64,000 nucleotides of DNA from Alitabrizicola rongguiensis (GCF_021491355.1 NZ_JAKENF010000003.1:682001-746000), one strand, 5' to 3'. Positions 15,509 to 24,608 are shown, numbered from the stretch's first letter. Notes: generated by a model from the letters alone, not told the origin. Numbers and translations are program-made.

Positions 15509-16285
15509 TCAGGCCCCGATGTAGCGCGGCTTTCGCTTCTCGAGGAAGGCGGCGACGCCTTCCTTGAAATCCTCGGTCCGCCCGCACTGGCCCTGAAGCC
15601 GCGCCTCGAGCGCCAGCTGTTCGGCAAGCGTGTTGCCGGGCGCGGCCCGCAGCGCCTGCTTGGCGGCGCGATAGGCCGCGGTCGGACCCTGGGCGAGCCG
15701 CATGGCGCGATCGCGCCAGCGGGTTTCGAAGTCGGAATCGGCGACAGCCTCGTAGATCATCCCCCACTCGGCCGCCTGCCGCGCCGGCACCGGATCGGCG
15801 AACAGGCAGGCCCCCATGGCGCGCGGCATGCCGATCTGGCGTGGCAGCCACCAGGTTCCCCCCGCGTCCGGGATCAGCCCGATCCGGCTGAAGGCCTGCA
15901 CGAAGACCGAGCTTTCCGCGGCGATCACCACATCGGCGGCCAGCGCGAGATTGGCGCCGGCCCCCGCCGCCGCGCCATTGACCGCCGAGATCGTCGGGAT
16001 CGGGCAGTCGTAGATCGCCATCAAGAGCGGGACATATTCGTCGTTTAGCACCTCCTCGAAGTCGAGGGCGCCCTGCATCGCCGGGTCTGACAGGTCCTGG
16101 CCAGAACAGAAGGCGCGCCCCGTGCCGGTCAGGACCACCGCCCTCGCCTCGCCCGCCGCCCGCCCAATCGCGTCGATCAGCTCCCCGCGCAGCATGCGGT
16201 TCAGCGCGTTCATCACTTCTGGGCGGTTTAGCGCGATGACGGCAAGTCCATCGACTTCGGTGTAGGTGATCGTCTCGTACGGCAT
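15509..16285 (-). CDS. Enoyl-CoA hydratase/isomerase family protein (PaaG-like)
   Basis: A 258-residue crotonase-fold enzyme starting MPYETITYTEVDG. Oxyanion-hole blocks are visible: VLTGTGRAFCSGQDL near residues 48-62 and AAGAGANLALAADVVIAA near 100-117. The GLIPDAGGTWWLPR segment, with Asp rather than the classical catalytic Glu, resembles PaaG-type isomerases of phenylacetate breakdown; no other paa genes are nearby. The C-terminal FLEKRKPRYIGA is typical for the fold. It is convergent with ilvN and downstream of ccmH. The physiological substrate is uncertain. Confidence 0.85.
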   Translation of the reverse strand: MPYETITYTEVDGLAVIALNRPEVMNALNRMLRGELIDAIGRAAGEARAVVLTGTGRAFCSGQDLSDPAMQGALDFEEVLNDEYVPLLMAIYDCPIPTISAVNGAAAGAGANLALAADVVIAAESSVFVQAFSRIGLIPDAGGTWWLPRQIGMPRAMGACLFADPVPARQAAEWGMIYEAVADSDFETRWRDRAMRLAQGPTAAYRAAKQALRAAPGNTLAEQLALEARLQGQCGRTEDFKEGVAAFLEKRKPRYIGA

Positions 16286-16351
16286 GCGCTTCTCCCCTGG
16301 CCTGACCGCGATCCTATCGGGGTCCTCGGCCAAGGGAAGCGGGACGACACG

Positions 16352-16822
16352 TCACTGCTGCATGAGTTCGTCGAGCCGCTTCTTCTCCTGCTCGCTCAGC
16401 ACCTCCGGAGACGGAGGCAATGCCACCCGGCGGTAGCGGCGGGAATTGGCATAGACGGCGATCCCGATCCCGGCGATCAGCATCGCCGGCCCGGCAATCC
16501 ACAGGATGAGGTTCGCGCCGTGGGTCGTCGGCTTGAGCAGGACATACTCGCCGTAGCGGTCAACCAGATAGGCCACCGCCTGATCGTCGGTGTCGCCTGC
16601 GGTCAGACGTTCGCGCAGGAGAATCCGCAGGTCGCGGGCGAGCGGGGCGTTGCTGTCGTCGATGTTCTCGTTTCGGCAGACAAGGCAACGGAGGTTCTGC
16701 GACAGGGCACGCGCCCGGGCTTCCAGCGTGGGATCCGGCAGGATCTCGTCCGGCTGCACCGCATGGGCCGCGGGCGCCAGCAGACTCAGGGCCAGAGCCG
16801 TGGCGGCGAGAAGGCGCTTCAT
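16352..16822 (-). CDS. ccmH: Cytochrome c maturation protein CcmH (Ccl2)
   Basis: A 156-residue membrane-anchored thioredoxin-like protein that keeps apocytochrome c haem-binding cysteines reduced for ligation. A signal sequence (residues 1-20) leads to a periplasmic domain with the redox motif LRCLVCRNENI (CXXC near residues 43-46), then one membrane helix (LILWIAGPAMLIAGIGIAVY). It lacks the TPR part of gammaproteobacterial CcmH, as is normal for alphaproteobacterial Ccl2. Its ATG overlaps the ccmF stop by four bases (16819-16822), so translation is coupled. Confidence 0.93.
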   Translation of the reverse strand: MKRLLAATALALSLLAPAAHAVQPDEILPDPTLEARARALSQNLRCLVCRNENIDDSNAPLARDLRILLRERLTAGDTDDQAVAYLVDRYGEYVLLKPTTHGANLILWIAGPAMLIAGIGIAVYANSRRYRRVALPPSPEVLSEQEKKRLDELMQQ

Positions 16823-18789
16823 TCGGCAGGCACCGCGTTCGCCGGTCGCCGCGCCCCGGCCGCGATGCGATAGCGGCGGTCGGTGAGGCTGAGCACCCCG
16901 CCCCCCGCCATCATCAGGGATCCGAGCCAGATCCAGTTGGCAAAGGGCTTGATATAGCTGCGCACGGCCCAACCCCCATCTTCCTGCTGATCGCCGATCA
17001 CCAGATAGACATCGCGGGTCACGCCATAGTCGATGGCGGCCTCGGTCGTGGGCATCCGCGCGAAGGTGTAGCTGCGCTTCTCGGGATGAAGCGTGGCAAT
17101 CTCGCGCCCATCCTTGGTGATCGTCATGGTTGCCATGTGCGAGGTGTAGTTCGGCCCCTGAATCTCATCGACGCCAGTCAGCGTCACCTGATAGGGGCCA
17201 AGGGCAAAGGGTTCGCCGGGCTTGACCACCCGGATATCCTCGACCGCCCAGGCGTTGATTGCCGCAACGGCGAAGATCGTCGTGCCGAAGCCCGCATGGG
17301 ACAACGCCTTGCCCCAGTCAGCGCGGGGCAATCGCGTCAGGCGCGACAGGCGATCGGATATGGTCCCCCTGCCCGCGCGCAGCCAGAGGTCAGTCAGCGC
17401 CCCGAGGATCACCCAGGCGGCAAGCAGGGCGCCGATCGGGCCAAGAGCGGATCGTCCGGTCTGGACCGACCAGATCAGCACGGCAAGCGCGAGCGACAGT
17501 ACCAGAGCGCCGCGCAGCGGCAGGATCGCACGGCGGAGATTGCCGCGCTTCCAGGGCAGGATCGCCCCGATCGGCAGGATCAGGGCCAGAGCGATCATGA
17601 AGGGCGTGAAGGCCGCGTTGAAGAAAGGCGCGCCGACCGACAGCTTGCGACCAAATCCCATCTCGGCGACCAGCGGCCAGATCGTGCCGACAAAGACGAC
17701 GAAGGCCGAAACCGAAAGAAGGATGTTGTTCGCGACCAGCGCGCTTTCGCGGCTCACCAGCGAGAAGATGCCCTTCGCTTCCATCGCGCCAGCGCGGGCG
17801 GCAAAGAGGGTCAGCGCACCGCCCATGAAGACCGCGAGGATCAGCAGCACGAAAACCCCGCGCTGCGGATCGTTGGCAAAGGCATGGACAGAGGTTATGA
17901 CGCCCGAACGCACGAGGAAGGTGCCGATCAGCGAGAAGCCGAAAGCCAGGATCGCGAGAAGGATCGTCCAACTCTTCAGCGACTCCCGCTTCTCCACGAC
18001 AATTGCGGAATGGAGCAGCGCGGCGGCAAAGAGCCAGGGCATGAAGGAGGCGTTCTCGACAGGGTCCCAGAACCAGAAGCCGCCCCAGCCGAGTTCGTAA
18101 TAGGCCCACCACGACCCGAGTGCGATGCCGATGGTCAGAAAGATCCAGGCGGCGAGCGTCCAGGGGCGCACCCAACGCCCCCATGCGGCATCGACCCGCC
18201 CCTCGAGCAGCGCGGCGACGGCGAAGGAGAAGGACATCGATAGCCCGACATAGCCGAGATAAAGGAAGGGCGGATGGAAGGCGAGGCCCGGATCCTGAAG
18301 GAGCGGGTTCATGTCCTGTCCATTCATCGGCGGCATGGCCAGCCGCAGGAACGGGTTTGATGTCAGGATCATGAAGGCCAGGAAGGCAACGCCGATCATC
18401 GCCTGCACCGAGAGGACGCGCGCCTTCAGCGTTGTCGGCAGGTTGCCGCCAAAGAGCGTGACCGCCGCGCCGAACAGGGCAAGGATCAACACCCAGAGTA
18501 GCAGCGACCCCTCGTGGTTCCCCCAGACGCCCGAGATCTTGTAGATCATCGGCTTCAGCGTGTGCGAATTCTCGACCACCAGCTTGAGCGAGAAGTCGGA
18601 CGTGACGAACGCCCAGGTCAGCGCCGCAAAGGCAAAACCGACCAGGAGAAGCTGGATCAAGGCGGCAGGCTCGGCCACCGCCATCCAGGACGACCAGCGA
18701 CGATGCGCGCCGACCAAGGGGATGGTCGACTGGACCAGTGCCACGACCAGCGCCAGGATCAGCGCGAAATGCCCCAGTTCGACGATCAT
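16819..18789 (-). CDS. ccmF: Haem lyase subunit CcmF (Ccl1)
   Basis: A 656-residue polytopic membrane protein that attaches haem to apocytochrome c in the system I pathway. It has the tryptophan-rich periplasmic segment GSWWAYYELGWGGFWFWDPVENAS near residues 228-250, conserved periplasmic His residues, and about a dozen or more hydrophobic helices. Length matches the family. It overlaps ccmH by four bases. The haem chaperone gene ccmE is in the window too, but 27 kb away next to argC; ccmABCDG are not seen. Confidence 0.94.
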   Translation of the reverse strand: MIVELGHFALILALVVALVQSTIPLVGAHRRWSSWMAVAEPAALIQLLLVGFAFAALTWAFVTSDFSLKLVVENSHTLKPMIYKISGVWGNHEGSLLLWVLILALFGAAVTLFGGNLPTTLKARVLSVQAMIGVAFLAFMILTSNPFLRLAMPPMNGQDMNPLLQDPGLAFHPPFLYLGYVGLSMSFSFAVAALLEGRVDAAWGRWVRPWTLAAWIFLTIGIALGSWWAYYELGWGGFWFWDPVENASFMPWLFAAALLHSAIVVEKRESLKSWTILLAILAFGFSLIGTFLVRSGVITSVHAFANDPQRGVFVLLILAVFMGGALTLFAARAGAMEAKGIFSLVSRESALVANNILLSVSAFVVFVGTIWPLVAEMGFGRKLSVGAPFFNAAFTPFMIALALILPIGAILPWKRGNLRRAILPLRGALVLSLALAVLIWSVQTGRSALGPIGALLAAWVILGALTDLWLRAGRGTISDRLSRLTRLPRADWGKALSHAGFGTTIFAVAAINAWAVEDIRVVKPGEPFALGPYQVTLTGVDEIQGPNYTSHMATMTITKDGREIATLHPEKRSYTFARMPTTEAAIDYGVTRDVYLVIGDQQEDGGWAVRSYIKPFANWIWLGSLMMAGGGVLSLTDRRYRIAAGARRPANAVPAE

Positions 18790-18908
18790 CCCCGTCCTCC
18801 TGCCTAGATGAGCGGCGACACTAGGGCGAATTGGCCGGGTCGGAAAGCGCCTGCGCGCGCTTGTCGCGGCCTTGGCGCCCTGCTCGCGCGAATGTCAGCG
18901 ACGACCCG

Positions 18909-20471
18909 TCATTTGCCCCGGAACAGCGACCCCAATACCCCCCGGACCAGCGCCTGCCCCGATTTGGTGCCAAGCTGCCGGGCGAGGCTCTTGGCAAAGA
19001 CTTCGGCCACGCTGTCGCTTTGCCGTGACGGCGAACGTGTTGCCGGCTTCGTCGCCGCACCGCCATCGTAGCGGCGGGCATTCTTGAAGGCGTCGTCGAT
19101 GGCCGATCCGCCCCCCTGTTTCTGGGATGCCTTTTCCTCTTCAGCGCGGGCAGCCTCTTCGGCTGCCTTGTCGGCGCGAGCCTTGAGGATCTCGAAGGCG
19201 CTTTCCCGGTCGATCGGCGTGTCGTACTTGCCCATCATGGGCGATGCCGCCATCACAGCCGCGCGTTGCGCAGGGTCGAGCGGGCCGACCTGCCCCGAGG
19301 GCGGCCGGATCATCGTGCGCTGGACGATTCCCGGAACGCCCTTGAGTTCGAGGAAGGATGTCACCGCCTCGCCCGTCCCGACCTCGCGGATCGCGGCCTC
19401 GGTCGAAAAGGCGGGGTTCGGACGATAGGTTTCCGCCGCGAGTTTCAGCCCCTTCTGGTCCTTCGGCGTAAAGGCGCGGAGCGCGTGCTGCACGCGGTTA
19501 CCGAGCTGGCCGAGGATCTTTTCGGGAATGTCGGCCGGATTCTGGGTGATGAAATAGACGCCGACCCCCTTGGAGCGGATCAGACGGGCAACCTGCTCCA
19601 CCTTGTCGACGAGCGCCTTGGGCGCGTCGTTGAACAGAAGATGAGCCTCGTCGAAGAAGAACACGAGCTTCGGCTTTTCGGGGTCGCCTACTTCCGGCAT
19701 CTGTTCGAAAAGCTCCGACAGCAGCCACAAAAGGAAAGTGGCGTAGAGACGGGGCGAGGCCATAAGCCGGTCCGAGGCGAGGATGTTGATCCGCCCTGCC
19801 CCGGTTTCGTCGACGCTCATCAGGTCGGCAAGGTCCAGCGCCGGTTCGCCGAACAGGTTATGGCCCCCCTGGTTCTCGAGAACGAGGAGTTGTCGCTGGA
19901 TCGAACCCACCGTCGCAGGAGAGATGTTGCCGTAGCGAAGCCCGATCGACGAGGCATTCTCGCCAATGAAGACCAGGAGCGACTGGAGGTCCTTCAGATC
20001 GAGAAGCGGCAGCCCCTCTTCATCCGAGATTCGGAAGGCGATGTTCAGCACGCCTTCTTGCGCCTCGCTCAATTCCATCAGGCGCGACAGGAGCAGCGGC
20101 CCCATCTCGGCCACCGTCGTGCGGATCGGGTGGCCCTGTTGACCGAAGAGATCCCAGAACGTGACCGGGAAGGCGCGATACTGCAGGTCGATGCCCATCG
20201 ACTCGGCGCGCTTCATGAAGGCATCGTGGCGCTTGTCCTGCTCTGATCCGGGTGCGGCCACACCGGAGAGGTCGCCCTTGATGTCGGCGGCGAAGACTGG
20301 AACGCCCGCTGCGGAAAATCCTTCGGCCAGCACCTGAAGCGTGACCGTCTTGCCGGTACCGGTTGCCCCGGCAATCAAGCCATGGCGGTTGCCATAACCC
20401 AATAGCAGGACCTGCGGGTCAGCATGCGTTTCGCCTGCGCCTCCTACGAAGATGCTCTCGGTGCCGGACAT
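18909..20471 (-). CDS. HerA-like helicase/ATPase (DUF853, YjgR type)
   Basis: A 520-residue P-loop ATPase of the DUF853 family. The Walker A motif GATGTGKT is at residues 35-42, the Walker B strand is KLVFFFDEAHLL near 254-265, and a downstream block reads VYFITQNPADIPE. The N-terminal DPQVLLLGYGNRHGLI matches known members. A Glu/Ala-rich coiled segment occurs near residues 428-445. These proteins resemble HerA/FtsK-type DNA motors, but the cellular role is not established. ATG 20471 is preceded by AAGGGGG; a GTG one codon earlier is the alternative. Confidence 0.87.
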   Translation of the reverse strand: MSGTESIFVGGAGETHADPQVLLLGYGNRHGLIAGATGTGKTVTLQVLAEGFSAAGVPVFAADIKGDLSGVAAPGSEQDKRHDAFMKRAESMGIDLQYRAFPVTFWDLFGQQGHPIRTTVAEMGPLLLSRLMELSEAQEGVLNIAFRISDEEGLPLLDLKDLQSLLVFIGENASSIGLRYGNISPATVGSIQRQLLVLENQGGHNLFGEPALDLADLMSVDETGAGRINILASDRLMASPRLYATFLLWLLSELFEQMPEVGDPEKPKLVFFFDEAHLLFNDAPKALVDKVEQVARLIRSKGVGVYFITQNPADIPEKILGQLGNRVQHALRAFTPKDQKGLKLAAETYRPNPAFSTEAAIREVGTGEAVTSFLELKGVPGIVQRTMIRPPSGQVGPLDPAQRAAVMAASPMMGKYDTPIDRESAFEILKARADKAAEEAARAEEEKASQKQGGGSAIDDAFKNARRYDGGAATKPATRSPSRQSDSVAEVFAKSLARQLGTKSGQALVRGVLGSLFRGK

Positions 20472-20545
20472 CACGCCCCCTTATCCTGCCGCTGCGTCAG
20501 CTCGAAAATACATCGTTAACCCAGTTGTGCCAGTGTCGATGTTGT

Positions 20546-20625
20546 TCCGGTTCAGGGCGTCTCAACCGGAGCGCGACTTCCTCCCTGTTGACTGGCCGCG
20601 CCTCGCTTAAGGCGCGGCTTTTTTT
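20546..20625 (+). ncRNA. Candidate small RNA 1 (CTCCCTGTTG motif, strong terminator)
   Basis: An intergenic + strand element. A first hairpin has arms TCCGGTT (20546-20552) and AACCGGA (20564-20570). A single-stranded linker contains CTTCCTCCCTGTTGACT. The terminator has arms GCCGCGCCT (20595-20603) and AGGCGCGGC (20610-20618) followed by seven T. No gene reads into it: the neighbour upstream is transcribed away. The linker resembles candidate RNA 3 at 51020-51099 and is partly complementary to candidate RNA 2. I found no convincing promoter, so the 5' end is uncertain. Confidence 0.5.
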
Positions 20626-20671
20626 CATGATTTTCAAAAGTACAGGTCGCAAATTCTCGTGAAGAAAGTCG

Positions 20672-20700
20672 TTGACGCATGTGCCGATCCGGCCTAGCGT
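20672..20700 (+). promoter_or_regulatory. Promoter of candidate small RNA 2
   Basis: TTGACG (20672-20677), a 17-base spacer and TAGCGT (20695-20700) form a sigma-70-type promoter. Transcription would start near 20707, about 70 bases before a strong terminator. Confidence 0.55.
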
Positions 20701-20706
20701 CCCGAA

Positions 20707-20777
20707 CCATGAAGTCGGCCAGTCCGACAGGGAGCAAAAAAACAAACCGGAAAAGGGCCTCGCTGCAGGCCCTTTTT
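20707..20777 (+). ncRNA. Candidate small RNA 2 (complementary to RNAs 1 and 3)
   Basis: About 71 bases between a good promoter and a terminator with arms AAAAGGGCCT and AGGCCCTTTT around CGCTGC, ending in a T-run at 20777. Near its 5' end a small hairpin GTCGG-CCAGT-CCGAC (20714-20728) is followed by an A-rich stretch. Positions 20721-20734 (AGTCCGACAGGGAG) can pair with all 14 bases of 51056-51069 in candidate RNA 3 (one G-U pair), and in two blocks of seven and eight with 20581-20597 in RNA 1. It could also be a leader ending at an attenuator, but the next gene starts 170 bases later. Confidence 0.5.
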
Positions 20778-20946
20778 CATTTCGGGCGGGGCGCGAACCG
20801 TAACGGGGCCTTCACATCCCCTCACGATTGAAAGATCGCTGCATGCAATCTCGGTGAGGATTCGTCCGTCCGCGCTTTTCGCACCTGACACCGTGCCCGG
20901 CGCGTGCTAATCGGCGGGCGAATGATGCGTCCTGATGGAACAGCCG

Positions 20947-21579
20947 ATGACCAGTTTGACCAAATCCCTCCTCCTTGCCCTCAGCCTGACCCTGCCGGTC
21001 GGGAACGCAGCCTTTGCCCAGACCGCGCCCGCAGATGCGGGTGGCAGCGCTCCCGCGGCAGGTGAAGCGGCACCGGGCTCCGGCCTGTCGATGGGCTCGG
21101 CAACGCAGGCGCCCGACGGTCCCGGCACGACCTATGTCGAGGCAACCTTCGATTCTTGGGAGAAGCGCTGCATCCGCACCGTGGACGGTTCCAATCCCTG
21201 CCAGCTCTACCAGCTGCTCAAGGATGACCAGGGTGGCCCGGTCGCCGAGTTCAGCATGTTCGCCATGCCCCCCGGCCAGCAGGCCGCGGCCGGTGCGACG
21301 ATTGTCGTGCCTCTGCAGACGCTGCTTGCCCCCGGTATCACGATTGCAATCGATACCAATCCGGCCCGCCGCTATCCGATGACCTTCTGCGCTCCGCCCG
21401 GTTGCGTGGCCCGCGTCGGCTTCACCCAGGCCGAAGTCGATGCCATGAAGAACGGCAAGTCGGCGAGCCTTACGATCGTTCCGGCGATGGCCCCGGATCA
21501 GAAGATCACGCTGAATGTCTCGCTCAAGGGCTTCACCGCAGGCTTCGAAGAAATGAAGAAGTCCGTTCCGCAGCAGTGA
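20947..21579 (+). CDS. Invasion-associated locus B (IalB) family protein
   Basis: A 210-residue secreted or periplasmic protein. A signal peptide covers residues 1-24 (hydrophobic core LLLALSLTLPVG, cleavage after AFA). An Ala/Pro/Gly-rich linker reaches to about residue 55, then the IalB domain begins with YVEATFDSWEKRCIRT. Four cysteines, in KRCIRT..NPCQLYQ and TFCAPPGCVARV, probably form disulfides. IalB was named in Bartonella, but homologues are widespread in free-living Rhodobacterales and the function is not settled. ATG 20947 is chosen because the signal peptide begins there. A terminator follows. Confidence 0.87.
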   Translation: MTSLTKSLLLALSLTLPVGNAAFAQTAPADAGGSAPAAGEAAPGSGLSMGSATQAPDGPGTTYVEATFDSWEKRCIRTVDGSNPCQLYQLLKDDQGGPVAEFSMFAMPPGQQAAAGATIVVPLQTLLAPGITIAIDTNPARRYPMTFCAPPGCVARVGFTQAEVDAMKNGKSASLTIVPAMAPDQKITLNVSLKGFTAGFEEMKKSVPQQ

Positions 21580-21603
21580 TGCGTAAGTTCAGCAATGCCG
21601 AGC

Positions 21604-21626
21604 GCCGCCCCAACCGGGCGGCGTTT
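21604..21626 (+). terminator. Terminator after the IalB gene
   Basis: GCCGCCC (21604-21610) and GGGCGGC (21616-21622) form a seven-base stem with a CAACC loop, followed by GTTTTG. It lies 25 bases after the stop on the same strand. Confidence 0.65.
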
Positions 21627-21639
21627 TGCTTTCTCCGGG

Positions 21640-21975
21640 TCAGCTGGACCTTGGGACGAACAGGATGATACCCGCCCCGGCAAGGCACAGGGTTACCCCG
21701 GCCAGGTCCCACCGATCGGGCCTTTGCCCCTCGATCAGCCAGAGCCAGCCAAGCGAGGCCGCGATATAGACTCCGCCATAGGCAGCATAGGCTCGTCCTG
21801 CAAAGGCCGCTGGCGACAGCGTCAGAAGCCATGCAAACAAAAGAAGCGAGGCCCCGCCCGGCACCAGCCAGACGGCGGATCGGCCAAGGCGCATCCAGGC
21901 CCAGATTGCAAAACAACCGGCAATCTCGGCCATCGCAGCCGCAAGATACAGCGAGAGCGCCGCCAACCCGGGCAC
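21640..21975 (-). CDS. YnfA family (UPF0060) membrane protein
   Basis: A 111-residue four-helix membrane protein of the UPF0060 family, distantly related to small multidrug-resistance transporters. Characteristic blocks are the N-terminal [20 protein letters not shown], the middle [21 protein letters not shown] and the end [20 protein letters not shown]. The length is standard. It starts four bases after the ketoacyl synthase stop and looks like the last gene of the operon beginning at 26255. Transport activity here is inference. Confidence 0.9.
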   Translation of the reverse strand: MPGLAALSLYLAAAMAEIAGCFAIWAWMRLGRSAVWLVPGGASLLLFAWLLTLSPAAFAGRAYAAYGGVYIAASLGWLWLIEGQRPDRWDLAGVTLCLAGAGIILFVPRSS

Positions 21976-21979
21976 CGGA

Positions 21980-23188
21980 TCAGACCCGGCGCAAGGCCAG
22001 GACGGCGTTGAGCCCGCCGAAGGCGAAGGCGTTCGACAGGGCTACATCGACCTTTGCCTCGCGCGCGGTATTCGGCACCACGTCGAGCGCGCATTCCGGA
22101 TCCGGTTCCTCATATCCGATGGTCGGCGCGATTAACCCGTCGCGCAGCGCCATGATGCAGGCCAGAAGCTCCACCGCGCCTGTGCCGCCGATCAGGTGAC
22201 CATGCATCGACTTGGTGGACGAGATCATCAGCCGGTCGGCATGGGGGCCAAAGACATCGGCGACGGCCGCGCATTCGGTCTTGTCGTTGGCCGCCGTACC
22301 GGTGCCGTGAGCGTTGATATAGCCAACACTGTCGCCGCTGATCCGCGCATCGCGCAGCGCGCCGGAAATCGCCCGCGCCGCGCCCTGCTTCGATGGCATC
22401 ACGATATCGGCCGCGTCCGAGGTCATGGCAAAGCCCGCGACCTCGGCCAGGATCTCGGCACCGCGCTGCCGGGCGTGCTCGTATTCCTCGAAGACGAAGA
22501 CGGCTGCGCCCTCACCCTGGACCATGCCATTGCGATTGAGCGAAAACGGGCGGCAGGCATCCTTCGACATCACGCGCAGCCCTTCCCAGGCCTTGATGCC
22601 GCCGAAACACAGCATCGACTCTGACCCGCCGGTCAGCATCGCCTGCACCATGCCCGAGCGTATCATGTGAAAGGCCATGCCCATGGCGTGGTTGGAGCTG
22701 GCGCAGGCAGTGGCTACCGAGAAGCTCGGCCCCTTAAGGTTGAACTCCATCGAAAGGTGGCTGGCCGCGGCATTGTTCATCAGCTTCGGCACGACAAAGG
22801 GATGGACGCGGTTCTTTCCCTCTTCGTAGACGGCGCGATAGTTCTCGTCCCAGGTGTTCACGCCACCGCCAGCGGTGCCAAGAACGACACCCGTCTCGTA
22901 GCCCAGATGCCCGTCGAAATTCAGCCCCGACTGCGACACCGCCTCGCGTGCGGCGAGCAGGGTGAACTGGGTGAATTTGTCATAAAGAACAATCTGCTGG
23001 CGATTGAAATGCGCCTCGGGGTCCCAGTTGTGGACCTGTCCGCCGATCTGGATCGACAGCCGGTCCTTGTCGCGGATGTCGAGCTCACTGATCCCGCAGC
23101 GCCCCTCGCGGAAGGCTTCCAGCGTGCCGGGCACGTCATGGGCCAGCGCATTGATCGTGCCGGCTCCGGTGATGACGACGCGCTTCAC
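21980..23188 (-). CDS. Beta-ketoacyl-ACP synthase (FabF-like)
   Basis: A 402-residue condensing enzyme. The Cys-His-His triad is visible: Cys in [13 protein letters not shown] (near residue 163), His in [15 protein letters not shown] (near 297) and His in [15 protein letters not shown] (near 332). It differs from a housekeeping FabF in its N-terminal third, and it is encoded nine bases after a dedicated acyl carrier protein gene and close to an LpxD-like gene. This suggests elongation of a special acyl chain for an envelope lipid, an inference from context. Confidence 0.87.
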   Translation of the reverse strand: MKRVVITGAGTINALAHDVPGTLEAFREGRCGISELDIRDKDRLSIQIGGQVHNWDPEAHFNRQQIVLYDKFTQFTLLAAREAVSQSGLNFDGHLGYETGVVLGTAGGGVNTWDENYRAVYEEGKNRVHPFVVPKLMNNAAASHLSMEFNLKGPSFSVATACASSNHAMGMAFHMIRSGMVQAMLTGGSESMLCFGGIKAWEGLRVMSKDACRPFSLNRNGMVQGEGAAVFVFEEYEHARQRGAEILAEVAGFAMTSDAADIVMPSKQGAARAISGALRDARISGDSVGYINAHGTGTAANDKTECAAVADVFGPHADRLMISSTKSMHGHLIGGTGAVELLACIMALRDGLIAPTIGYEEPDPECALDVVPNTAREAKVDVALSNAFAFGGLNAVLALRRV

Positions 23189-23197
23189 CGCCGGGCC

Positions 23198-23461
23198 TCA
23201 GCCCTTCTGCGCGACAAGGTCCTCGACCGCGCGCACGATGGCGGCAACCGAGGAGATGTCAAAGTCGCTCTGGGTCGGTTCGTTGGCGTTGAACGGCACC
23301 GAGATGTCAAACGCTTCCTCGATGGAGAAGATCGACTCGACCAGCCCGAGGCTGTCGATGCCAAGGCTTTCGAGAGTCGAGTCCATCTTCACGTCCGACG
23401 GGTCAAGCACGGCCTGTTCGGCAATGATCGCGATGACCCTGTCCTTCACGCTAACCGTCAT
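23198..23461 (-). CDS. Specialised acyl carrier protein
   Basis: An 87-residue acyl carrier protein. The phosphopantetheine attachment motif is LGIDSLGL, with Ser37 as the modified residue, followed by the acidic recognition helix VESIFSIEEAFDI. The stretch after that helix is longer and more polar (NANEPTQSDFDIS) than in AcpP, somewhat like AcpXL, the carrier for very long chains on lipid A in Rhizobiales. It lies between an LpxD-like gene and a ketoacyl synthase gene, so it probably serves them rather than general fatty-acid synthesis. Confidence 0.87.
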   Translation of the reverse strand: MTVSVKDRVIAIIAEQAVLDPSDVKMDSTLESLGIDSLGLVESIFSIEEAFDISVPFNANEPTQSDFDISSVAAIVRAVEDLVAQKG

Positions 23462-23491
23462 GGCCGCCTCTCACTTTCCTGCCCGGTTCGT

Positions 23492-24577
23492 TTAGTCTGA
23501 CTCGGCGGCCTTTGGAACGGTTTTTTCCGAGTCAAGGCGCGCCAGGACCTTCGGCAGACGGCGCAAGGCCTTGTACATCGACAGATGCTGGTCATAGCGC
23601 ACGGCAGGGTAGCCGAACACGACAGCATTGTCGGGGACGTTCGTCGCGACACCGGCATTTCCCATGACCACGGCGTTCCGGCCGACCCGCAGATGATCGG
23701 CAACGGCACAACGCCCCGCCAGCACCGCGCGATCCTCGATCACCGCCGAGCCCGCAACTCCGGCCTGGCCGCAGATCAGGCAATGCTCGCCGATCCGCAC
23801 GTTGTGACCAACCTGTACGAGGTTGTCGATCTTGGTGCCGCTGCCGATCACCGTATCGGTGATGGTGCCCCGGTCGATGCAGGAGTTTGCGCCGATCTCG
23901 CAATCGTCACCGATCCGCACCGCACCAAGCGAGTTGATCCGGACATAGGCATCCTGATCCTCGAAAGTGACCGTCTTTTCAGCCCTGGCCTGTTCCACGA
24001 CACCCGGGGTCGGCGTCACGAAGGAGAACCCATCGCCGCCAATCACCACACCAGGCTGGCCGATGAAGCGATGGCCGATCCGCACCCGCGCCCCGATCCG
24101 TACGCCGGGATGCAGCAGAACGTCATCCCCGATCACCGCGTCTTCCGCCACGGACACGTGCGACAGGATTCGCGCATTCGCACCAATCCGCGCCCGCGCC
24201 CCGACAACCACGAAAGGCCCGATCGAGGCATTGGCACCGATTTCCGCGGACGGATGGATCACCGCGAGCGGGTGAATGCCAGGTTCGGCTTCCACGGCCT
24301 TCTCGAAGACCCGCGTGATCCCGGCCATCGAATAGCGCGGTCTCGGCATGAAGATCGCCGCCTGAAGCCCGAGCGCCCGCCAGTCAGCCTCGGGCCAGAG
24401 CATGGCCGCCCTGGCCTGCCCCTTGGCCAGCCCCTCGGCATAGCGTTTGTCCAGTGCGATCGCGAGCGCATCGGGCCCAGCCTCGGAAGGTTCGGCTGTC
24501 CGGATGATGACCAGATCAAGATCGCCCTCGGCCCGCGCGCCAAGCGCGGCCGCGATATCCCGGATCGTGTGGCTCAT
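23492..24577 (-). CDS. LpxD-like UDP-3-O-acylglucosamine N-acyltransferase
   Basis: A 361-residue acyltransferase of the LpxD type, which adds a hydroxyacyl chain to the amino group of UDP-3-O-acylglucosamine in lipid A synthesis. The N-terminal uridine-binding domain (to about residue 105) is followed by a left-handed beta-helix of hexapeptide repeats ([15 protein letters not shown] and onwards). The catalytic His is in [12 protein letters not shown], and the [11 protein letters not shown] block is present. The start ([12 protein letters not shown]) excludes an upstream extension. No lpxA, fabZ or bamA is nearby, so this may be a second or displaced copy. Confidence 0.83.
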   Translation of the reverse strand: MSHTIRDIAAALGARAEGDLDLVIIRTAEPSEAGPDALAIALDKRYAEGLAKGQARAAMLWPEADWRALGLQAAIFMPRPRYSMAGITRVFEKAVEAEPGIHPLAVIHPSAEIGANASIGPFVVVGARARIGANARILSHVSVAEDAVIGDDVLLHPGVRIGARVRIGHRFIGQPGVVIGGDGFSFVTPTPGVVEQARAEKTVTFEDQDAYVRINSLGAVRIGDDCEIGANSCIDRGTITDTVIGSGTKIDNLVQVGHNVRIGEHCLICGQAGVAGSAVIEDRAVLAGRCAVADHLRVGRNAVVMGNAGVATNVPDNAVVFGYPAVRYDQHLSMYKALRRLPKVLARLDSEKTVPKAAESD

Positions 24578-24608
24578 GTCAGGCTCCGCTCGCAGATCGC
24601 GGCGGACC

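Noticed and set aside
20709-20831. Forty-codon frame starting ATG inside candidate small RNA 2
   Set aside because: It would have to be translated through a strong terminator hairpin and has no ribosome site before its ATG, only about two bases after the predicted transcript start.
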